NCBI GenBank assembly: GCA_964348185.1
Contig: CAYGBW010000148.1
Span: 1 to 30,242, forward strand
DNA length: 30,242 nt
Reading direction: 5' to 3'
Source of the DNA: CAYGBW01 sp964348185
GTDB lineage: Bacteria > Desulfobacterota > BSN033 > WVXP01
In this document: positions 22,721 through 30,197 of the stretch, piece by piece
Layout of the letters: each line of letters opens with the position of its first letter
How positions within the stretch are numbered: the stretch's first letter is position 1
Notes under the pieces: generated by a model
What the model saw: the letters and a program-made list of their open reading frames with translations, nothing else
Told to the model about the DNA's origin: nothing
The model's database searches: none
Position numbers and translations under genes: made by a program

Positions 22721-24139
22721 CTATCCTCTCCAAGTTTGAAGGGCTTTACCTCGTTCCCCTTCTGAGATCCTTGTCGAGTTTGTCCTTGATCCTTGAACCT
22801 TTATCCTTGATCCTCTATTTGCCAGGTGAATGCAAGCCATGGCAGCGGCACCGCTCGCCTGGGCGACTGTATCCGGAATATCTTTGGGACTCTGACAGCA
22901 ACCGGCCAGAAACATTCCCCCTTTCGCGGTGAGGATCGTTTCCTTTGTCGAGGCCTCCATGAAGAAACCCTCTGGCGAATGAGAGAGCCCGAGGATCTCG
23001 CCGATTTCCTTGGCGTCTTCCCTGGGGACGAGGCCGGTCGCCAGCACCACAAGGTCTGCTTCTTCCTCGTAAGGCTCTCCCAGAAGGGTGTCCTCGCCGC
23101 GAACCGCCAGGGACTCTCCCCGTTTATAGATTTCAGAGGGATTTCCTCTTCTGAATATGATTCCTTCTTTCTGGACCCGATCGTAGAACTCCTCGTACCC
23201 CTTTCCGAAGGCCCTGATATCCATATAGCAGATCGTAATCTTTGCATGGGGAAGGCGTTCTCGGACGAGATGGGCCTGCTTGGCCGAATACATGCAGCAG
23301 ACCCGCGAACAGTATTCGTTTCCAACGGTCTTGTCTCTGGACCCCACACACTGGATAAAGACAACCCGCTCCGGCTCTTTTCCATTGATTTCGATTCTGC
23401 CTTTTGTTGGTCCTGAGGCAGAACTGAGTCTCTCGAATTCCATGCCAGAGACGATGTTCTCATAGCGGCCATACCCGTATTCCGGCTTTAGTCTGGCGTC
23501 AAACTGGTCATATCCCGTAGCCACCACAATCACGCCCGCCTCAATGGCGATGGTTTCTCCTTTCTCCCTGAAGTCGATTGCATGGGGACCGCAGGCCTTC
23601 TGGCATCTGGGTTCCTTTCCGCATTTCCCCTTTGTCAGCATCAGGCAACGATTCGGATCAATGAGATACTTCTGAGGAACCGCCTGAGGGAAGGGGATGT
23701 AGACGGCAGAGCGCTTACCGATACCCATGTCAAACTCATTGGGGATCCTTTCCCTTTGGACGCATGCCTCTGCACAGAGACCACAGCCCGTGCACTTTCT
23801 CAAATCCACGTATCGGGGTTTCTTCCTGATAGTGATAGAGAAATCACCCACCTCGCCTCGAATATCGATCACCTCTGCGTACGTCATCAGGTCGATATTG
23901 GGATGGCTGCCGACTTCAACCATTTTTGGGGTCAGGATGCAGGAGGAACAGTCGAGTGTGGGAAAGGTCTTGTCCAGCTGAGCCATGTGGCCCCCAATCG
24001 TCGGCTCCCTCTCCACCATGACAACCTTGAATCCCTTGTCGGCGATATCGAGGGAGGCCTGCATCCCTGCAATGCCTCCTCCGATAACCAGCGCCATTGG
24101 AACGGCAGAATTTTGAGTCTTTTCGGAGAATCCTTCCAT
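22721..24139 (-). CDS. hdrA: HdrA-type FAD/iron-sulfur protein, short form with repeat-derived tail
   Basis: This 472-residue protein consists of the HdrA core only. It lacks the N-terminal HdrA domain and the C-terminal ferredoxin domain, as in QmoA-like proteins. It has FAD-binding GGGIAG (20-25), the classical LDCSSCILTPKM pair Cys64/Cys67, and an inserted ferredoxin domain (Cys116/119/122/126 and Cys165/173/179/183). Core homology to the neighbouring HdrA stops at about residue 440 (ACIHLAN). The last 30 residues are low-complexity, and residues 441-453 are encoded by five heptad units at 22784-22818 that match an intergenic repeat family. This tail is probably not a functional domain. 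The gene is directly upstream of the full-length hdrA. Confidence 0.9.
   Translation of the reverse strand: MEGFSEKTQNSAVPMALVIGGGIAGMQASLDIADKGFKVVMVEREPTIGGHMAQLDKTFPTLDCSSCILTPKMVEVGSHPNIDLMTYAEVIDIRGEVGDFSITIRKKPRYVDLRKCTGCGLCAEACVQRERIPNEFDMGIGKRSAVYIPFPQAVPQKYLIDPNRCLMLTKGKCGKEPRCQKACGPHAIDFREKGETIAIEAGVIVVATGYDQFDARLKPEYGYGRYENIVSGMEFERLSSASGPTKGRIEINGKEPERVVFIQCVGSRDKTVGNEYCSRVCCMYSAKQAHLVRERLPHAKITICYMDIRAFGKGYEEFYDRVQKEGIIFRRGNPSEIYKRGESLAVRGEDTLLGEPYEEEADLVVLATGLVPREDAKEIGEILGLSHSPEGFFMEASTKETILTAKGGMFLAGCCQSPKDIPDTVAQASGAAAMACIHLANRGSRIKVQGSRTNSTRISEGERGKALQTWRG
22784..22818. repeat. Heptad repeat inside the 3' end of hdrA
   Basis: Five heptads, CCTTGAT, CCTTGAA, CCTTTAT, CCTTGAT and CCTCTAT, run from 22784 to 22818. 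Read on the minus strand they are GGATCAA-like units, the same family as at 8574 and 20606. They lie in frame within the C-terminal codons of the short hdrA and produce a 7-residue protein period (the GSR triplet occurs twice, 7 residues apart). Confidence 0.8.
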
Positions 24140-24163
24140 AGTGGTTCCTCACAAAGCAGCATT

Positions 24164-24191
24164 CAGCCGTCAGGGGTCAGCTGTCAGCCTC
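24164..24191. repeat. Short heptad repeat (four CAGNNNT-like units)
   Basis: CAGCCGT (24164), CAGGGGT (24171), CAGCTGT (24178) and CAGCCTC (24185) are consecutive. It sits just upstream of the short hdrA start and before the AT-rich element at 24223. Confidence 0.65.
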
Positions 24192-24222
24192 AAGCTTTGC
24201 AGAGATTGAAGACTGGATCACC

Positions 24223-24357
24223 AAATTCGAAATCCGAATATCGAAATTCGAAACAAACCCTAATATCAAATGACAGAAATTCGAAACATGGGTTTGGAAC
24301 ATTTGAGATTATGACTTAGAGATTGTTTCGTATTTCGGATTTCGTGCTTCGGATTTT
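24223..24357. repeat. AT-rich heptad-periodic palindromic element, copy B
   Basis: The left arm has heptads AAATTCG, AAATCCG, AATATCG, AAATTCG and AAACAAA (24223-24257). The right arm has TTGTTTC, GTATTTC, GGATTTC, GTGCTTC and GGATTTT (24323-24357). The arms are roughly complementary. It is related to 15065-15205. It fills most of the gap between the acyl-CoA dehydrogenase stop (24413) and the hdrA start (24139). Confidence 0.85.
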
Positions 24358-24412
24358 ACAATCTACCCCGGTCGTGAAGAAAGGGAACCGACAAACTGTG
24401 CCCTGTACCCAT

Positions 24413-25567
24413 TTACTTGGGTTTCCCAACGAGGGCGCTTGCTATGGTGTTCTTTTGGATCTCCCGGGTTCCCTCATAGATTTCCATAATTTTCGCATCT
24501 CGATAGAACCGCTCCACTTCATACTCGGTAATGTACCCATAGCCGCCGAATATCTGAATGGCCTCGTCAGCTACCTCCACACTGACCCTTCCAGCGTGCA
24601 TCTTAGCCATCGAGGTCAACTGGGGATCGATGTGGCCCTGGTCGTAATTCCATGCAGCCTTGTACGTTAGAAGACGAGCGGTTTCGAGCATCGTATGCAT
24701 GTCAGCCAGTTTGTGTTGAGTAGCCTGGAAGTCTGCGATCCTTCGGCCGAACTGCCGCCTATCCTTTGCGTAGGCAAGGGCTCTGTCAAAAGCACCCTGC
24801 CCGATCCCGAGAGCCTGGGCCGCGATTTCGATTCGACTCTCGTCAAAGAACTCGAGAACCTGATAGAAGCCTCGATTCTCCTGGCCGATGAGGTTTTCCA
24901 GGGGAACGTGGACGTCTGATAGGGAGAGCTCTGCCGTTGAAGTCATTCGAATGCCCATTTTGTCTCCCAACTCTGTGGCTTCGAATCCGGGCGTGCCTCT
25001 CTCCAGGAGAATCGTCGCCATCCCCCGATGGGGAGGATCGGCCTCTGGGTTGGTCTGACAGAGGATCACAAAGTGGCTTGCCAATGTCCCATTGGTGATG
25101 AAGGTCTTGGTGCCGTTGATGATGAACTCGGAACCCTTCCTGAGGGCGATCGTCGAGAGCCGCGTGATGTCACTTCCATGGTCTGGCTCTGTGTAACCCC
25201 CCGCAGAAATCGCCTCTCCTCTGGCCACAGGGGGGAGGTACTTCTGTTTCTGCTCTTCGGTGCCGAACCTGAGGATGACCTCAGAGCTGAAATCGGCCAG
25301 AGTCAAAGCAACGCCGATGCCAGAGTCCTGGCGGCAGAACGCCTCCACCACCAAGGCGTTTTCGAGAATCCCGAGACTCTGGCCCCCATAGGCCTCAGGA
25401 AAATGGATGCCAATGAAGCCGAGGTCACAGGCCTTTTTCCAGATCGATTTTGGAAAGGCGTGCTCCTTTTCCAGCTCCATGGCCAGGTCCCTGTCGAATT
25501 CTCCCTGAGCAAACTCCCTGGCGGCCTGCTGAATATCGCTCTGTTCATCGGTAAGTCGGAAATCCAT
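24413..25567 (-). CDS. Acyl-CoA dehydrogenase (second paralogue)
   Basis: This 384-residue FAD acyl-CoA dehydrogenase opens MDFRLTDEQSDIQQAAREFA. The middle domain contains GGYTEPDHGSDIT, and the C-terminal YEGTREIQ has catalytic base Glu365. It lies between etfA and the hdrA pair in the leftward cluster, separated from each by repeat-filled gaps of 181 and 273 nt. This position suggests it feeds EtfAB and, through it, the HdrA proteins. The start has GAGGG close to the ATG. Substrate specificity is unknown. Confidence 0.93.
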   Translation of the reverse strand: MDFRLTDEQSDIQQAAREFAQGEFDRDLAMELEKEHAFPKSIWKKACDLGFIGIHFPEAYGGQSLGILENALVVEAFCRQDSGIGVALTLADFSSEVILRFGTEEQKQKYLPPVARGEAISAGGYTEPDHGSDITRLSTIALRKGSEFIINGTKTFITNGTLASHFVILCQTNPEADPPHRGMATILLERGTPGFEATELGDKMGIRMTSTAELSLSDVHVPLENLIGQENRGFYQVLEFFDESRIEIAAQALGIGQGAFDRALAYAKDRRQFGRRIADFQATQHKLADMHTMLETARLLTYKAAWNYDQGHIDPQLTSMAKMHAGRVSVEVADEAIQIFGGYGYITEYEVERFYRDAKIMEIYEGTREIQKNTIASALVGKPK

Positions 25568-25654
25568 TTTTCCCTCATCCGATCAGCATCCTAGGGACGC
25601 CCTAACAAAAAGACCCGTACTCGTTCAGTACCAAGACGACACGTACCCGGCAGT

Positions 25655-25728
25655 TGGAGGTTTGAAGCAGGATTTTTTGCCACCAACCTCAAGTCCGCCA
25701 GAGGCGGACGCTCCTCCGACCTGAAGCT
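25655..25728. repeat. Paired structured repeat, copy A (downstream of etfA)
   Basis: GTCCGCC (25693-25699) and GGCGGAC (25703-25709) form a perfect stem with loop AGA. Flanking GAGGTT (25657-25662) and AACCTC (25685-25690) are inverted repeats. Over about 43 bp (25686-25728) it is nearly identical to 27671-27713. It lies 21 nt after the etfA stop. On the minus strand no T run follows the stem closely. Confidence 0.85.
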
Positions 25729-25748
25729 GGGGAGTCACTTCTCCTCAT

Positions 25749-26723
25749 CTAGGCAAGCGCCTCTTTGGCCTTCTCCTTAAGGACCGGGACGATCTTGAAC
25801 AGATCTCCCACGATTCCGTAATGGGCGACGTTGAAGATGGGGGCCTTGGGGTCTAGGTTGATCGCAACAATCGTTCCCGAGGCTTTCATCCCGGCAACGT
25901 GCTGAAAGGCACCGCTAATGCCGATGGCGATGTAGACTTTGGGTTTGACCGTTTTGCCAGAAGTGCCCACTTGGCGGTCCTTTGGAAGCCACTTTTTGTC
26001 AACCACCGGGCGGCTGCACGAAAGGGGGGCCCCCAGAGCGTCGGCCAGTTCCTGAACCGTGGGGATGTTCTCTGGATCCTTGATGCCTCGCCCCACAGAG
26101 ACGAGAATATTGGCCTGGGTGATGTCCACGTCCCCTACGGCGGCCTCCACATATTCCAAGAACCTCTTGGAGGCAGCTTCTTCGGTAAGGGGTGAGGCGA
26201 CATTGACGATTTCGCCAGTCAGGGAGTACTCCTCCACGGAAAAGGATGCGGGTCGGAGGGTGATCATGTAGGACTGCGCAGGCTTTAGACGGACCTCAAC
26301 GTTTAGCTTGCCTCCGTATACCTGGCGTATCGCCGTTACCGTTGTATGGTCCACCATGACATCGATGCAGTCTGTGGCCAAGGGGGCGTTGATCTGGGTA
26401 GCGAGGCTTGGGGCCAGATCCATTCCAAAGGCCGTGTGGCCGATGAGCACGAGAAGGGGCTTCTCCTGTTCAACCAGGTTCCCGAGAACCGTCTGATAGA
26501 CCTCAGAGTTGAAGTGTTCCAGTTTCGGATCCTCAACGAGGATGACTCGGTTGGCCCGGGTCTTCAGTTGGTCGGCTATTCTTCCCACGTTGTGCCCGAA
26601 AAGAACGGCCACGAGCGGTTTGCCCGTACTCTCGGACAGGGCCCTGCCCTTCATAAGCATCTCATAGGTGATGTCCCGAAGTTCACCCTGCCGATGTTCA
26701 GCAAGGACATAGATACCCTCCAT
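25749..26723 (-). CDS. etfA: Electron transfer flavoprotein, alpha subunit
   Basis: This 324-residue ETF alpha subunit has the C-terminal FAD-binding domain intact: SVGRGIKDPENIPTVQEL, then CSRPVVDKKWLP, VGTSGKTV, GISGAFQHVAGM and APIFNVAHYGIVGDLF. It accepts electrons from acyl-CoA dehydrogenases together with EtfB. The ATG immediately follows the etfB stop codon (TAG then ATG), so the two are coupled. Whether this ETF is electron-confurcating cannot be decided from motifs alone, but the nearby Fe-S and HdrA genes make a redox partner other than quinone plausible. Confidence 0.95.
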   Translation of the reverse strand: MEGIYVLAEHRQGELRDITYEMLMKGRALSESTGKPLVAVLFGHNVGRIADQLKTRANRVILVEDPKLEHFNSEVYQTVLGNLVEQEKPLLVLIGHTAFGMDLAPSLATQINAPLATDCIDVMVDHTTVTAIRQVYGGKLNVEVRLKPAQSYMITLRPASFSVEEYSLTGEIVNVASPLTEEAASKRFLEYVEAAVGDVDITQANILVSVGRGIKDPENIPTVQELADALGAPLSCSRPVVDKKWLPKDRQVGTSGKTVKPKVYIAIGISGAFQHVAGMKASGTIVAINLDPKAPIFNVAHYGIVGDLFKIVPVLKEKAKEALA

Positions 26724-27518
26724 CTACGCCACACCCCCTTTCTCCCGGACGATTGAGACGACCCTTCCGGCAATCTCATCCACCGTTCCTTCTAGCATTT
26801 GGGCGCCTTCCCCCATGGGGGGAAGAAAAACCCTCTCAATAAGGGTCCTGGATCCGGCTTCTCCTGCCTCATCCGGTTTCATGGCCAGGTCACTGAGGTC
26901 GAGGGTTTTGATCTCCTTTTTGGCCACCTTTCGGATTCCCATGATGGAAACGTACCTGGGTTCATTGATTCCAGTCTGAATCGTAAGAACCGCGGGGAGT
27001 TTGAGATCCATAACCTCTTCCAGTCCTCCCTCGAGTTCTCGATGAGTCCTGGCTGTGCCTCCCTCAATGTTTTCAATCCCGTTGACGACCGTGGCGTGAT
27101 GGATTCCCAGAATCCTCGCAAGGGTCGGGCCCACCTGCCCATAGCCATCGTCTTCTGCTTGAACCCCTGTGAGAATGAGATCATAAGGCAGGGGTGCGAT
27201 GGCCTTGCTCAAAGCCCGGGCAATCGCGTAGCCGTCAGATCCTGCAAAAGCGGAGTCCGTAAGGCGAATCGCCTCATCGGCACCCATGGCCAGGGCTCTC
27301 CGGAGCGTTTCATTCGCCTCCTCGGGTCCCAGCGAGACGACGGTGACAGACCCACCATACTTCTCTTTTAGGAGAACCGCTTCCTCCACAGCGTAGTTGT
27401 CCCATTCATTGATATCAAAAACGATTCCGCCCTTCTCGATGTCCTTTCCTGTCTTGTCAATGACGATGTCGGCTTCGGCTGTTTCAGGAACCCGTTTGAC
27501 ACAGACAATGATGTCCAT
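26724..27518 (-). CDS. etfB: Electron transfer flavoprotein, beta subunit
   Basis: This 264-residue beta subunit starts MDIIVCVKRVPETAEADI. It contains FDINEWDNYAVEEAV, LTGVQAEDDGYGQVGPTLA and the family segment LPAVLTIQTGINEPRY. GGGAGGG precedes the ATG. It pairs with the downstream etfA and follows the Fe-S oxidoreductase gene after a 216-nt gap holding a structured repeat. Expected role: electron shuttle between acyl-CoA dehydrogenase FAD and the adjacent Fe-S and HdrA proteins. Confidence 0.95.
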   Translation of the reverse strand: MDIIVCVKRVPETAEADIVIDKTGKDIEKGGIVFDINEWDNYAVEEAVLLKEKYGGSVTVVSLGPEEANETLRRALAMGADEAIRLTDSAFAGSDGYAIARALSKAIAPLPYDLILTGVQAEDDGYGQVGPTLARILGIHHATVVNGIENIEGGTARTHRELEGGLEEVMDLKLPAVLTIQTGINEPRYVSIMGIRKVAKKEIKTLDLSDLAMKPDEAGEAGSRTLIERVFLPPMGEGAQMLEGTVDEIAGRVVSIVREKGGVA

Positions 27519-27636
27519 AATCCCTCCCTTCTCTGCGACGTTAAAAGCAATTTCATTGGCTTATAGAAATATCTCACCGCAGAGACATGAATGGCTTTGC
27601 AGGCTGAGGGTTGAGGATCGCTCCGCTACCCCTTCG

Positions 27637-27714
27637 CTTGAGGTTTGAGGCTTCAAATCTTCTGCCTCCCACCTCAAGTCTGCCAAAGGCAGACGCTCCT
27701 CCGACCTCCGCTTC
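27637..27714. repeat. Paired structured repeat, copy B (downstream of Fe-S gene)
   Basis: GTCTGCC (27678-27684) and GGCAGAC (27688-27694) form a perfect stem with loop AAA. An outer inverted repeat is CTTGAGGT (27637-27644) and ACCTCAAG (27671-27678). The copy matches 25655-25728; the stem differs by a C-G to T-A pair change on both sides. It lies about 21 nt after the stop of the Fe-S gene, the same distance as copy A from etfA. The left flank also shows a 7-nt step (TTGAGGT then TTGAGGC). Confidence 0.85.
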
Positions 27715-27734
27715 ATCCATTCTGTCAACCCCGT

Positions 27735-28865
27735 TCATAGGGCCTCAACCAGGATTTCGGAGATATCCATGACCCTCAGCCTCTCCTCGTTTCCCGTTGT
27801 CTTGGCAGCATCTTCCAGGGTCAGCAAGCAGAAGGGACAGGCCGTGGCGAGGATCTCTGCCCCCATCTCGACCGCATCTCTGACCCGGATCTCAGCTGAC
27901 CGGGGACCCTGATCGGCGGCTTCCACCCACATGCGGCCCCCTCCTCCTTCGCAGCAGAGGCTCTTCTCTCTGGATCGATCCAAATCAACGAAAGTGACAC
28001 CCGGAATGGCTTCCAGAACCTGCCTGGGCTCGTCAAAGACTGCATTCTGCTTTCCCAGAAAACAGGGATCGTGGTAGGTAATCACCTTTTTCGTTTCTCT
28101 GGAAAAGGGATTCTCCCTTCCAATGGCCTCGGCCAGGACCTGGGTGTAGTGACGAACCACAAGATCCTCCTGGCCATAGTCGTTCTTCAGGGTGTTGTAA
28201 CAATGGGGCGATGTCGTGACGATGGAGCGAACGTCGTTGCTCCTGAAGCTTTCCGTATTCTGGTCCATAAGCATTTCGAAGAGGCCCTCCTCTCCCATCC
28301 TCCGAGCCTCGCTTCCGCAACAGGTCTCCTCATTTCCCAGGATGGCGAAGTCGAGGCCCACCTGGCGAAAGCACTCGACCAGGCATTGGGCCACATGCTG
28401 AACCCGCGTGTCATAGGCTGCCGTGCAGCAAACGAAATAGAGGTGTGGCGCCTGATCTCCCTGGGTGAGGACCTTCAGATCCAGATCCTGTGCCCAATCG
28501 CTCCGTTTGTTTTTCATGGCTCCCCAGGGATTCCCATACTTGTAAGTGCTCTCGAGGGCATCGATTAAGGTCTTGGGGATATGGCCTTCCTCGATAAGAG
28601 CCGTGCGCATACCAACGATCAGATCAGAGGGTCGCAACTGACGGGGACAACGGATCGTACACGTCTTGCAAGCGGTGCAGGCCCAGAGCTCGCTTTTCTG
28701 ATAAATGGACTCGAGATCGTTCAGGACCAGGGCCTCCTGCATGAGGCGCCGGATGTTGAGGGGAGAATTGAGGGAGACCGGGCAACCCCCCGTGCATTTT
28801 CCGCACTGGATGCAACCAAATAGCTCATACTTCTCATAGAGAGACTCATTTTCGACGCATAACAT
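27735..28865 (-). CDS. Soluble Fe-S oxidoreductase with two CCG domains (HdrCB/HdrD-like)
   Basis: This 376-residue protein has two [4Fe-4S] motifs (CIQCGKCTGGCP and CTACKTCTIRCP) followed by two cysteine-rich CCG domains. The CCG domains are marked by FVCCTAAYD with ETCCGSEARR, and HDPCFLGKQN with SLCCEGGGG. This is the HdrC plus HdrB fusion architecture of HdrD/GlpC-like proteins. It has no membrane segments, so it is not the membrane-bound ETF:quinone oxidoreductase type. The frame is open to a GTG at 28907. I prefer ATG 28865, which has GGGAAG upstream and gives the usual short leader before the first cluster. It lies directly upstream of etfBA, so it probably exchanges electrons with ETF and perhaps with the HdrA pair. 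Confidence 0.88.
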   Translation of the reverse strand: MLCVENESLYEKYELFGCIQCGKCTGGCPVSLNSPLNIRRLMQEALVLNDLESIYQKSELWACTACKTCTIRCPRQLRPSDLIVGMRTALIEEGHIPKTLIDALESTYKYGNPWGAMKNKRSDWAQDLDLKVLTQGDQAPHLYFVCCTAAYDTRVQHVAQCLVECFRQVGLDFAILGNEETCCGSEARRMGEEGLFEMLMDQNTESFRSNDVRSIVTTSPHCYNTLKNDYGQEDLVVRHYTQVLAEAIGRENPFSRETKKVITYHDPCFLGKQNAVFDEPRQVLEAIPGVTFVDLDRSREKSLCCEGGGGRMWVEAADQGPRSAEIRVRDAVEMGAEILATACPFCLLTLEDAAKTTGNEERLRVMDISEILVEAL

Positions 28866-29014
28866 GAACGTCTTCCCAAACTTTTCTCTGTGGACTGGAT
28901 AGTGCACGGTTCAACGAGTCAAGGCCCCCCGTGCATTTTCGATCCGAGATTATGTTGGCGCCCAACTCTCTAAATATACCCCTATCTGTTGAGCAAACTC
29001 CAGTGACGACCCCG

Positions 29015-30160
29015 TCATCTGCCCAGAATCTCACGAGAAATCACGATTCGCTGCACTTCTGACGTTCCCTCGTACAACGTCGTTCCAATGATGTCCCTCA
29101 AATAACGCTCCACAGGATATGCGGTTGTGTACCCATATCCACCCAACATCTGGACCGATCGGAGTGCGACCTTTTTTGCCGTTTCCGTGGCCAGGAGTTT
29201 TGCCATTGAAGCCTCCCGGGTGAATCTCTGGCCATTCTCCTTGAGGAATGCTGCCCTGAGCGTAAGCAAATGGGCCGCTTCAAGTTCGGTGGTGCTGTCG
29301 GCAATCATCCATTGAATTGCCTGAAATCTGGATAGCTTCTGGCCAAAGGCTTCCCTTTCTTTCACGTAGTCAGTTGCATATTCGATGGCAGCCAATCCGA
29401 CTCCAACGGCGAGAGAGGCGATTCCGATCCGGCCCCCGTCCAGCTCCATCATGGCAATCTTGAACCCCTCACCCTCCTGGCCGAGAAGGCACTGCCGGGA
29501 GACGCGACAGTCGGTAAAGACGAGTTCATACATGGGGGAGGCTCGGTGGCCCATCTTGTTTTCGGCTTTCCCAACCACAAAACCCGGCGTTTCTTTTTCG
29601 ATCAGAAAAGCACTGATTCCTTTCCCCTTTCTGGCTTCTCTGTCCGTTACAGCCCAGACGACAACCACCCCGGCCTGCCCGCCATTGGTAATGAGCGCTT
29701 TGCTCCCATTGAGGACAAAACTATCGCCATCGGCAACGGCCATCGTCCGGATGTTTGCCGCATCAGAACCCGTGTGAGGCTCTGTGATCGCAAAGGCGCC
29801 GGCAGGATACTGGCCGTTGCAGAGCTTGGGAATGTGGTTCTCCTTCGTCATCTCAGATCCGAATTCATGGATAACCTCAGCAACCATGTTCGTCACGGCA
29901 GTGGTCACAGCATGGGAGGCACAGGCCTTTGCGATCTCAGTAATAGCCAGACTGTAGGCCACCACACCGACATCCGAGCCCCCATACTGCACAGGGATGT
30001 TCATCCCCATCAGTCCGAGATCGGCCATCTTTTTCACGTTTTCGTACGGGAACTCTTCGCGTTCGTCTAGTTGGGAGGCCGCAGGCTTGATGTTCTTCTC
30101 TGCAAAATCCCTGACCATGTCCCGAATCATTTCCTGTTCAGGGGTCAGTCTGAAATCCAC
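29015..30160 (-). CDS. Acyl-CoA dehydrogenase (third paralogue)
   Basis: This 381-residue acyl-CoA dehydrogenase starts with GTG at 30160 (MDFRLTPEQEMIRDMV), with AAGG upstream. It has AFAITEPHTGSDAA in the middle domain and LYEGTSEVQR with catalytic base Glu364 near the C terminus. It is the first leftward gene visible in the window and is followed by the Fe-S oxidoreductase after about 150 nt. Dehydrogenase, Fe-S protein and EtfBA therefore form a compact electron-transfer unit. The chain-length preference is not readable. Confidence 0.93.
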   Translation of the reverse strand: MDFRLTPEQEMIRDMVRDFAEKNIKPAASQLDEREEFPYENVKKMADLGLMGMNIPVQYGGSDVGVVAYSLAITEIAKACASHAVTTAVTNMVAEVIHEFGSEMTKENHIPKLCNGQYPAGAFAITEPHTGSDAANIRTMAVADGDSFVLNGSKALITNGGQAGVVVVWAVTDREARKGKGISAFLIEKETPGFVVGKAENKMGHRASPMYELVFTDCRVSRQCLLGQEGEGFKIAMMELDGGRIGIASLAVGVGLAAIEYATDYVKEREAFGQKLSRFQAIQWMIADSTTELEAAHLLTLRAAFLKENGQRFTREASMAKLLATETAKKVALRSVQMLGGYGYTTAYPVERYLRDIIGTTLYEGTSEVQRIVISREILGR

Positions 30161-30197
30161 AGGAACCTTCTCACAACCTTGCTTGGGGTTTCCGGTC

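Noticed and set aside
8574..24357. Insertion sequences as the source of the repeats
   Set aside because: No transposase-like reading frame and no clear target duplications are visible next to any repeat. A non-autonomous origin remains possible but is not supported here.
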